From positions 1-14,811 of the forward strand of contig BOBI01000045.1 of assembly GCA_026002305.1 (NCBI GenBank): a DNA stretch of 14,811 bases, read 5' to 3'. How positions within the stretch are numbered: the stretch's first letter is position 1; each line of letters begins with the position of its first letter. This document shows, in pieces, positions 1 through 5,728 of the stretch. The position numbers were made by a program, and so were the translations under genes. The DNA comes from Spirochaetia bacterium. Its GTDB lineage: Bacteria; Spirochaetota; Spirochaetia; Treponematales; Breznakiellaceae. The notes below the pieces were generated by a model. The model had not been told where the DNA came from. It did not search any database and worked only from the letters and a program-made list of their open reading frames with translations.

Positions 1-45
1 CGCTACAGCGACATAATTATTTTAACCGACGAGGATCCGCGCGGC
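1..45 (+). other. Inverted fragment of murE at the contig edge
   Basis: Read on the plus strand from base 1, this segment translates as RYSDIIILTDEDPRG. That is what should follow the minus-strand MurE sequence ending GEIAAR. The minus-strand reading instead runs into ILVG and a stop. The junction lies in a self-complementary CCGCGCGG at 37-44. The piece is therefore the next part of the same gene turned around, either by a chimeric read or amplification product joined through microhomology, or by a true small inversion. It contains the MurE substrate-selectivity motif (EDPR at plus-strand 31-42). Confidence 0.85.
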
Positions 46-1293
46 AATTTCCCCCTGCTGCGGCCGCTTCTGCGTATCACGCTCTCCCGCCGATCCTAAG
101 ACGCTTATGATCCTGCCGCCGTCTAATCTTTCGCGCAGGGGCGGAAAGATTGTCTGGAAAGAAGAAGGCGTATGCGCGTAATCAACAATTACCTCAAAGT
201 TCTGCCCGCAGCAGACGGGCGTCATCCGCCCGCGTACCGGCTTTAGTTTTTGGACCAAAGGCAAAAATTCCGCAGGCGGTATTTTTAGCAACCGCGATAC
301 CGTGATAACAGCGGCAAGTACATTACCGGCGTTAAATGCTCCGGGTAGATTATCCTCGATATGTAATGTTTCGTCTGCGGGGCACTTAACATCGTAAGCG
401 TTTCCCTGTGCCCGCGACGTTATGCGCAATATTGAAAAGTCGGCATCGGCGCCGGCGGCACTGTGTGTTATAGTTTTGTGCTTTGTGCAAGCGGCGAAAA
501 AAGCCGCGTTTTTATCGTCGGCATTGACAACGCCAAATACAGGGCTTTCTTTTTTCGATTTACGGTTTTTCGATTTGTCAAGCGCCCTAAAAAGGTTTGC
601 TTTGTCATCCCTGTACTGTTCCCATGTACCATGAAATTCAAGATGTTCGTGCGTTACATTGGTCATAACCGCAACATCAAAAATGACGTCGCCTAATCTG
701 TTTGTCTTAACTGAAAGACCGTGCGAGCTGGATTCGATAACGGCATATTCGCAGGCGTTATCAACCATAGCAGATAGTAGTTTGTGTATCTGCGTTGCTT
801 CGGGTGTGGTCTGGTGTTCGCTGTTCCATTGTTCACCGCCGTCTGTGCTAAATTGTACCGTTGAAATAAATCCGCACTTTTTACCGGCAGAGCGCAGCAG
901 CTGAAAAATTAAATACACGGTAGTACTTTTTCCTTCTGTTCCGGTAACGCCGATAACCGTTAAATGTTCGCAAGGGTTATCGTAATACCCTGCCGCGATC
1001 GCCGACATCGCATAACGCGAATCGCGGACACGTAAATAAACAATGCCGTCTTTGTATTCGGTTAATTCATTTTGATGGACAATTACAGATGCACCCTCTT
1101 TTATTACATTCGTAATAAAATTATGTCCGTCTGTGTGAAGGCCGGGCAGGGCAAAATATAAATTGTTTTTTTTAACCTTGCGTGAATCGTACTCCAAACC
1201 TGTAACAAGAGGATTGCCGCCGCCGTGCCTTTCAATAAAGTTGGCACGCTCCGCAAGAGAGTTATTCCAAAATTGATCTAATGTTTTTTGCAT
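22..1293 (-). CDS. murE: UDP-N-acetylmuramoyl-tripeptide synthetase (MurE), 3' end interrupted
   Basis: MurE is the cytoplasmic ATP-dependent ligase that adds the third amino acid (a diamino acid) to UDP-MurNAc-L-Ala-D-Glu in peptidoglycan synthesis. Visible are the P-loop GTEGKST (about residues 118-124), TTPE (162-165), ESSSHGL (187-193), the YRDDKANLF segment whose lysine (about 231) matches the carbamylated lysine of Mur ligases, and VDYAHTP. At the end, GSAGERDTQKRPQQG opens the C-terminal domain. Only about 419 residues are native against a usual 480-510. The last four residues and the stop come from an inverted fragment, so roughly 80 residues are missing here. A lysine-rich stretch near residues 239-250 looks like a lineage-specific insert. 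The ATG lies 8 nt after the ligA stop with no Shine-Dalgarno sequence, so translation is probably coupled to ligA. The family assignment is secure; the stop is judged artefactual. Confidence 0.95.
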   Translation of the reverse strand: MQKTLDQFWNNSLAERANFIERHGGGNPLVTGLEYDSRKVKKNNLYFALPGLHTDGHNFITNVIKEGASVIVHQNELTEYKDGIVYLRVRDSRYAMSAIAAGYYDNPCEHLTVIGVTGTEGKSTTVYLIFQLLRSAGKKCGFISTVQFSTDGGEQWNSEHQTTPEATQIHKLLSAMVDNACEYAVIESSSHGLSVKTNRLGDVIFDVAVMTNVTHEHLEFHGTWEQYRDDKANLFRALDKSKNRKSKKESPVFGVVNADDKNAAFFAACTKHKTITHSAAGADADFSILRITSRAQGNAYDVKCPADETLHIEDNLPGAFNAGNVLAAVITVSRLLKIPPAEFLPLVQKLKPVRGRMTPVCCGQNFEVIVDYAHTPSSFQTIFPPLRERLDGGRIISVLGSAGERDTQKRPQQGEIAARILVG

Positions 1294-1301
1294 AAAATAT
1301 T

Positions 1302-3191
1302 TTACAGCATCTTTAGAAAAGTTTCCTCGTCGATTATCTTTATGCCCAGTTCCTGAGCTTTTTTGTTTTTGGACGAGCCTGAGTTTGGGTCGTTTGTAAC
1401 AAGGTAGTTAAGGCCTTGTACTATTTGCGGCTTTATGATGCCGCCTAGGTTTTTAACTTTTTCACCGGCTTCTTTGCGCTTTAGTGTTTTTAATTCGCCG
1501 GTAAAACAAAATGAAAAGCCCGCCAACGCGCCTGTTTCCACGACAGGCGCTATGCTTATTATCCCCGCTTTAAGTACATCGTCGATGTCGGCGGCAACTT
1601 CTTTTAAGCCGTTCACAATTCTTTCAGCAAACTTTTCGCCAAGCCCGCTAACACCGGCAAGCTCCCCGGCAGATGCTGCGCGTAATTTTTCCAATGTGTT
1701 AAAGCCCGAATTTACCGCTTTTTCCAATAAAGCTTCGCCAATTCCGTCTAAATCGAAGCCTGCGATAAAGGCCGCAAGGCTGATTTTACGTTCGCTCATG
1801 ATGTTTCGTACCAGTTTTCCAGAGGAAAGCTCGCCCATGCGTTCAAAGTCGGCTAATTCGGCCGCGTTGAGCTTATAAAAATCGGCAATTTTGCGTAATT
1901 TGCCCGCCTCAAACAGCCTTTGAATGGTTTTTTCGCCCGCCTCGCGTATATCCAGCACGTTTACCCACTTTAAAAGCCGGTGGAGCAGCCGTTTTGGGCA
2001 TTTTTCGTTGGGGCAATAGAGCCGCGTGCCCTCGTCAACAAGCGCCGTGCCGCAAGAGCACACCGTGGGGATGCCGATTTCAGAAGTAGGCGGGGGCGCT
2101 GCGGGGGTGGAGCCCACGCCTTCATACAAGCCTTCGATTTTGGGGATAATTTCGCCGCGTTTTACCATGATCACCTTTGAGCCGATTTTTAGACCCATGC
2201 CGCGTATCATGGCAGGATTACAGAGATTGGCGCGGCGGACGGTGGTGCCCGCTAAACGTACCGCGTCGACGATTCCGATTGGTGTGTAGGTGGCGCCGGA
2301 TTCGCTCCATTCTACTTCGCGTAAGGTGCTTATGGCCTGCTCCAGCTCAAACTTGAAGGCGACTTGCCGCTGCGGGCGGTTGCGTTTAAGGTCTTCAGGG
2401 TCGGTTTTTATATCTTTAACGACAATGCCGTCTATATCAAAAGGCAGTGTTGCGCGCAGCGCGGAAATTTTTTCACGGTATGCTATAACTTCTTCCGCAG
2501 CGGTAAATTCTTTAGTTTCCGTTGTATAGAATTTAAGTCCCGAAAGCCATTTTACTTTTTCGGTTTCGCTTGTAAAGAAATCTTCGCGGCCGGTTGCGGC
2601 GGCATCGTAGGTTATCAGTTGCAAATCTTCACAGCCTACGCCGTCCTTGCGGCGCATAATGCCATTGGCGGCATTGCGGCAGTTTGCCTTATCGGTGTAT
2701 TTTGCAGCCCATATACCGTGCGGCATAACAACTTCGCCGCGTACCCCGCCGCTCCAGTCAATTCCCAAATCTTGAACAACGCCCTGCATTAAACAGGCGT
2801 TTGCCGTAATTACGTCCCCTATAGAGCCGTCTCCCCGGGTAATCGCCATTACAAGCCTGCCCTTTTGGTACTGAAGCTCCAAACTGGCGCCGTCTAATTT
2901 ATACTGAACAACAAAAACACCGGGGGCAATCTTTTTTGCCCATTGTAAAAATTCTTGTCCATTTGCCGCTTTTTCCTGGCTTCCCATAGGCATAATGTGC
3001 GCCGCTTTGGGGAAGCCTTCCGTACTGTCCGCGCCTACTTTTTTAAGAAGTTCGCTTTCGGGGTTTGTTTTTTTTAACTCGTCCCATAGCGAGTCAAAAT
3101 CGCTGTCAGGAATTTCAGCTTCGCCATTGTAATACGAATCCTGATACCTTTTTATAAGCTGTTCAAGCTCATTTAACCTGTTGTTTATCAT
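1302..3191 (-). CDS. ligA: NAD+-dependent DNA ligase LigA
   Basis: LigA seals nicks between Okazaki fragments and in repair, using NAD+ to adenylate itself. The 629 residues show the domain Ia signature (YYNGEAEIPDSDFDSLW), the adenylation motif YKLDG with nucleophilic Lys at about residue 98, TRGDGSIG, RGE (about 151-153) and DIDGIVVK (about 252-259). A four-cysteine zinc finger follows (Cys 378, 380, 393, 398), then helix-hairpin-helix sequence and a C-terminal BRCT domain over the last ~75 residues. The start is placed at ATG 3191. The open frame runs 18 codons further up, but those overlap the promoter and do not look like ligase. The usual SLDN-type segment reads MPMGSQEKA, so this is a divergent subtype. 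It is the first gene of a ligA-murE transcript and is divergent from the sigma factor gene. Confidence 0.96.
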   Translation of the reverse strand: MINNRLNELEQLIKRYQDSYYNGEAEIPDSDFDSLWDELKKTNPESELLKKVGADSTEGFPKAAHIMPMGSQEKAANGQEFLQWAKKIAPGVFVVQYKLDGASLELQYQKGRLVMAITRGDGSIGDVITANACLMQGVVQDLGIDWSGGVRGEVVMPHGIWAAKYTDKANCRNAANGIMRRKDGVGCEDLQLITYDAAATGREDFFTSETEKVKWLSGLKFYTTETKEFTAAEEVIAYREKISALRATLPFDIDGIVVKDIKTDPEDLKRNRPQRQVAFKFELEQAISTLREVEWSESGATYTPIGIVDAVRLAGTTVRRANLCNPAMIRGMGLKIGSKVIMVKRGEIIPKIEGLYEGVGSTPAAPPPTSEIGIPTVCSCGTALVDEGTRLYCPNEKCPKRLLHRLLKWVNVLDIREAGEKTIQRLFEAGKLRKIADFYKLNAAELADFERMGELSSGKLVRNIMSERKISLAAFIAGFDLDGIGEALLEKAVNSGFNTLEKLRAASAGELAGVSGLGEKFAERIVNGLKEVAADIDDVLKAGIISIAPVVETGALAGFSFCFTGELKTLKRKEAGEKVKNLGGIIKPQIVQGLNYLVTNDPNSGSSKNKKAQELGIKIIDEETFLKML

Positions 3192-3197
3192 ATTAAG

Positions 3198-3225
3198 ATT
3201 GTAACAATTTCCAATAAAAGCGCAA
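3198..3225 (-). promoter_or_regulatory. Putative ligA promoter, leaderless arrangement
   Basis: On the minus strand a -10-like TACAAT (3198-3203) ends 6 nt before the ligA ATG. A weak -35 candidate TTGCGC lies 16 nt further up (3220-3225). The predicted transcription start falls on the start codon, and no Shine-Dalgarno sequence is present. The -35 match is poor, so an activator may be needed. Confidence 0.45.
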
Positions 3226-3237
3226 AGAGGCTGAAAA

Positions 3238-3254
3238 TGTGTCAATATGATACA
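3238..3254. promoter_or_regulatory. Dyad operator or enhancer candidate, site 1
   Basis: TGTGTCA-ATA-TGATACA is a 17-bp interrupted palindrome (arms match at 6 of 7 positions) followed by TAT. A near-identical dyad lies exactly 40 bp away at 3278-3294. Its centre is about 55 bp upstream of the predicted ligA start and about 182 bp upstream of the predicted sigma-54 start of the sigma gene. A specific regulator cannot be named from the sequence. Confidence 0.6.
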
Positions 3255-3277
3255 TATACTCGATGTTTTTAGTCTGC

Positions 3278-3294
3278 TGTATCAATATGACACA
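3278..3294. promoter_or_regulatory. Dyad operator or enhancer candidate, site 2
   Basis: TGTATCA-ATA-TGACACA differs from site 1 at only two positions and is almost its reverse complement. Including the trailing TAT, 18 of 20 bases agree. Its centre is about 142 bp upstream of the predicted sigma-54 transcription start, within the range typical of enhancer-binding activators. The 40-bp spacing is about four helical turns, so both sites would face the same side of the DNA. Confidence 0.6.
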
Positions 3295-3335
3295 TATTTC
3301 CTGATAATATCTTCCGGCGCCGGTATAATTTTTTT

Positions 3336-3363
3336 TTGAGGTGCTCTGTTAATTTGTTATAAT
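3336..3363 (+). promoter_or_regulatory. Sigma-70-type promoter for the sigma factor gene
   Basis: TTGAGG (3336-3341), a 16-bp spacer and a perfect TATAAT (3358-3363) form a good housekeeping promoter on the plus strand. The predicted start near 3370 would give a leader of about 78 nt. This could supply basal transcription alongside the -24/-12 element downstream. Confidence 0.6.
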
Positions 3364-3400
3364 ATAACGATTTAGTGTCTATAAGGCAACAAGAAAAAAC

Positions 3401-3417
3401 TTGGCACATATATTGCT
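3401..3417 (+). promoter_or_regulatory. Sigma-54 (-24/-12) promoter upstream of the sigma factor gene
   Basis: TTGGCACATATATTGCT fits the RpoN consensus YTGGCACG-N4-TTGCW with one deviation (A for the G after TGGCAC). The invariant GG (3403-3404) and GC (3415-3416) are separated by exactly 10 bases, the canonical spacing. Transcription would begin near 3428, about 20 nt before the ATG, leaving the Shine-Dalgarno sequence intact in the leader. Two dyads about 142 and 182 bp upstream could be the enhancer sites that sigma-54 promoters require. Confidence 0.7.
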
Positions 3418-3436
3418 ATAGAAAATACGATTAGTT

Positions 3437-3442
3437 AGGAGG
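3437..3442 (+). promoter_or_regulatory. Ribosome binding site of the sigma factor gene
   Basis: A perfect AGGAGG lies 5 nt before ATG 3448 and fixes this start over the in-frame ATG at codon 12. It is the strongest Shine-Dalgarno sequence in the window. Confidence 0.9.
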
Positions 3443-3447
3443 AAAAC

Positions 3448-4314
3448 ATGAATCAAATCACAAGTGAGAAAACTTCAGAGATGTCCGATGACAATGTTCT
3501 ATCCACCTATCTCAAGGATATTAGTAAGATAAATCTTATGAGTAGGGAAGAAGAGGACATAGTTTCGCGCAAGGCAGCAAAAGGTGATAAGGAATCCATA
3601 AACTGTCTTGTCCGAGCTAATCTTAGATTTGTAGTGAATGTTGCAAAGCGTTACCAAGGACAGGGCTTGCCTCTGTCCGATCTTATAAGTGAAGGTAACG
3701 TGGGGCTGATAAATGCGGTAGGGCATTTTGATGTTGATAAAGGGTATCATTTTATTTCTTACGCGGTTTGGTGGATCAGACAGTCCATTTTAAAGGCGAT
3801 AAGTGAAAAAGCAAAAATGATACGGTTACCAATGAACCGTTCCGATGAGCTTGCCCGCATAAATACAATGAAAAACGAGGTGCTTAACTCCAAGAGTAAC
3901 GAAACGGAATTAGAAGAAATCGCGCGTGTTCTGGATATGAGTGAGAATCATGTTTCTCATCTTATTAACATAAGCCGCGATATGATTTCTTTGGATATGC
4001 CGATGTATGCCGACAACGATTCGATGGTTATTGCCGACTGCATTGAAGACGAGAATTATCAAAGTCCTTATGAGTTTGCCGAGCAGAGTAAATTACGTGA
4101 TGACATAGAATCCGTTCTTGGTACGCTTGATAAGAAAGAGGCTGCTGTAATACGCTGCCGTTTTGGAATAGGCGATTCAGGGCAAATGTCGCTGCGCGAA
4201 ATAGGCGATCAGTTTCATTTGACCAAAGAAAGAATCCGTCAGATCGAAAAAAAGGCAATAAAGAGTCTTAGGCACCCTCGCCGCAAGAAAATTCTACAAA
4301 GCTACGTTGCGTAG
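3448..4314 (+). CDS. Group 2 sigma-70 family RNA polymerase sigma factor (RpoS/RpoD-like)
   Basis: This is a promoter-recognition subunit of RNA polymerase. The 288 residues contain region 1.2 (about 17-47), region 2 with the core-binding segment and the 2.4 promoter-recognition helix SYAVWWIRQSILKAI (about 104-118), region 3 (about 130-185), and region 4 with a helix-turn-helix ending SLREIGDQFHLTKERIRQIE (about 248-267). The large acidic region 1.1 of primary RpoD is missing, and there is no RpoH box, so this is a non-primary group 2 factor. I cannot distinguish an RpoS orthologue from another lineage factor, so no symbol is given. It is monocistronic, convergent with aspS 18 nt away. Upstream lie a sigma-70 promoter and a sigma-54 promoter, which suggests it is the output of an RpoN-controlled cascade, as for rpoS in Borrelia (inference). 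Confidence 0.93.
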   Translation: MNQITSEKTSEMSDDNVLSTYLKDISKINLMSREEEDIVSRKAAKGDKESINCLVRANLRFVVNVAKRYQGQGLPLSDLISEGNVGLINAVGHFDVDKGYHFISYAVWWIRQSILKAISEKAKMIRLPMNRSDELARINTMKNEVLNSKSNETELEEIARVLDMSENHVSHLINISRDMISLDMPMYADNDSMVIADCIEDENYQSPYEFAEQSKLRDDIESVLGTLDKKEAAVIRCRFGIGDSGQMSLREIGDQFHLTKERIRQIEKKAIKSLRHPRRKKILQSYVA

Positions 4315-4332
4315 GCACAAAAGCCCGCTCCC

Positions 4333-5637
4333 CTACGGCGTAAGACGTTTACGGTCGCGGGGGAAGAGGCTTGCTTCTTTCACATTAGCCAATCCCAATA
4401 TTCTAGCGGTAAGACGCTCGCAGCCTATGGCAAAGCCGCCATGCGGCGGGCAGCCGTATTTAAAGACCGAAAGGTAGCCTTCCATGTTTTCAGCTTTTAA
4501 GCCGAAACGCGGGAGTACTTCCAACAGGGCGTTGTAATCGTGCTGGCGCCGGCCGCCCGTTGTAATTTCCAAGCCGCGAAACAGGGCGTCAAAGCTCATG
4601 GTGCCGCTTGTACCGCTGGGGTATGTGTAGAATGGCCGGTAGCGGCGGGGGAATTCGTTTACAAATACAAGACCCGTTCCTTTTTCGCGCTGTGCCCACC
4701 GGCAGACGTGCCGCTCGGCTTCAGGGTTTATGTCGAAAATGCGGCCGCCTTTGCCCGCCTCTGATTCTTTATTGGCGATTTTAAGGGCTTCTTCGTAGGA
4801 GATAACAGGCGCGTTAAAAACGGCGTCCGCCTCCGGCACGGACGCGTCGTGATCCTTCCACAAAGCAAGTTCCGCGCTGTTTCTATTGGCAACTTCCTCA
4901 AAAATATGCGCCAAAACCTTTTTTTCAACTTCGATAAGCTCAAGCTCGGATTCGATAAAGCCCATCTCAATGTCCATCGAAATATATTCGTTCAGGTGTC
5001 GTGGCGTATCGTGCTTTTCGGCGCGGTATGCGGGCGCTACTTCGAACACACGCTCTAATCCTGACGCGACCATAGTTTCCTTATACAACTGCGGTGATTG
5101 TGCAAGGCAGGCTTTTTTGTCAAAGTATTCAACTTCGAAAAGCTCGGTGCCGCCTTCGGTGCTACCGGCAACCAGTTTGCTGGTTTTTATTTCGGTAAAT
5201 CCCATACCGCGCAGGGCGGAGGAAAACGCATCGACTATAGTAGCCTGCACCTTGAAAATGGCGCTTATTTTGGGATTTCTAAGCGATAATGTACGTTGAT
5301 CGAGGATTGCCTCCAACCCCACTTTGTTTACATCGCCGTTTACCTGAAAAGGCAGATCGGGCACGGAGGCGCTTAACACTTCCAGACTGCTAACCCGTAC
5401 TTCTGCGCCGCCGGGCGCTTTATCGTTAAGCGCAGCCTCGCCGCGCACGGTTATGACCGACTCGTGGGTCAGATCGGTTTTTTCGTTTAAAACAAGCTGG
5501 ATCATCCCGCTGCGGTCGCGCAGAATTATAAAGTTCACAGCCCCCAGGTCTCGGATTCTGTGCACCCAACCGGAAACTTCTACTATTTTACCGCCTTCTA
5601 AAGCGGCCGCTTTTACATCTTTTGCTAAAACCCTCAT
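4333..5637 (-). CDS. aspS: Aspartyl-tRNA synthetase, archaeal type, probably non-discriminating
   Basis: This class IIb synthetase charges tRNA-Asp with aspartate. At 434 residues it is the short archaeal/eukaryal type (AspRS2), lacking the ~100-residue GAD insertion of the usual ~590-residue bacterial enzyme. It has an OB-fold anticodon-binding domain at the N-terminus (about 1-100), SPQLYKE (181-187), motif 2 around FEVAPAYRAEKHDTPRHLNE (198-217), and motif 3 ending in FPRDRKRLTP at the extreme C-terminus, as in the family. His26 in GWVH and Pro75 in NDKAPGG match the His/Pro pair reported for non-discriminating enzymes that also charge tRNA-Asn. If so, Asp-tRNA-Asn would be amidated by GatCAB, which is not in this window. 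The ATG at 5637 has no Shine-Dalgarno sequence but a TATAAT 8 nt upstream. Confidence 0.94.
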   Translation of the reverse strand: MRVLAKDVKAAALEGGKIVEVSGWVHRIRDLGAVNFIILRDRSGMIQLVLNEKTDLTHESVITVRGEAALNDKAPGGAEVRVSSLEVLSASVPDLPFQVNGDVNKVGLEAILDQRTLSLRNPKISAIFKVQATIVDAFSSALRGMGFTEIKTSKLVAGSTEGGTELFEVEYFDKKACLAQSPQLYKETMVASGLERVFEVAPAYRAEKHDTPRHLNEYISMDIEMGFIESELELIEVEKKVLAHIFEEVANRNSAELALWKDHDASVPEADAVFNAPVISYEEALKIANKESEAGKGGRIFDINPEAERHVCRWAQREKGTGLVFVNEFPRRYRPFYTYPSGTSGTMSFDALFRGLEITTGGRRQHDYNALLEVLPRFGLKAENMEGYLSVFKYGCPPHGGFAIGCERLTARILGLANVKEASLFPRDRKRLTP

Positions 5638-5645
5638 AGTTTAAA

Positions 5646-5672
5646 ATTATATGTTTAAACGGTTATTAGCAA
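5646..5672 (-). promoter_or_regulatory. Putative aspS promoter, near-leaderless
   Basis: On the minus strand a perfect TATAAT (5646-5651) ends 8 nt before the aspS ATG. A TTGCTA (5667-5672) sits 15 bp further up, slightly short spacing. The -10 is flanked by copies of TTTAAAC. Transcription would start at or just before the start codon. Confidence 0.5.
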
Positions 5673-5692
5673 GCGTCCCTAAAATCTTAATA

Positions 5693-5721
5693 TTGAATTT
5701 ACATTAAAGTAGAGTTAGAAT
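5693..5721 (+). promoter_or_regulatory. Putative promoter of the DUF4143 ATPase gene, leaderless
   Basis: TTGAAT (5693-5698), a 17-bp spacer and TAGAAT (5716-5721) form a recognisable promoter whose -10 ends 7 nt before ATG 5729. No usable Shine-Dalgarno sequence exists; an AGG lies only 2 nt from the ATG. The transcript probably starts at the ATG. Confidence 0.5.
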
Positions 5722-5728
5722 TCAGGTA

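Noticed and set aside
1..45. Hairpin telomere of a linear replicon, as in Borrelia
   Set aside because: The inverted piece is otherwise unseen downstream murE sequence, not a mirror image of the adjoining sequence, and it lies inside an essential gene.
2364..2792. Plus-strand open frame of 142 codons opposite ligA
   Set aside because: It is antisense to well-conserved LigA sequence, has no recognisable domain or ribosome binding site, and looks like a codon-bias shadow.
3240..3245. Perfect TTGACA on the minus strand as the ligA -35
   Set aside because: No -10-like hexamer lies 15-19 bp downstream. The sequence is better explained as part of the first dyad.
3192..3245. Eighteen extra N-terminal codons of LigA from 3245
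   Set aside because: They contain the likely -10 element, do not resemble ligase N-termini and lack a ribosome binding site. ATG 3191 fits the family start.
3313..3322. CCGGCGCCGG followed by a T-tract, as a terminator
   Set aside because: A 10-bp palindrome without a loop can form only a very short stem. The T-run overlaps the -35 of a good promoter, and no gene ends here.
4310..4337. CGTAGG/CCTACG stem spanning the convergent stops of the sigma gene and aspS, as a bidirectional terminator
   Set aside because: The stem is only 6 bp with a 16-base loop and there is no T-tract on either side. The symmetry may just reflect the two TAG stops.
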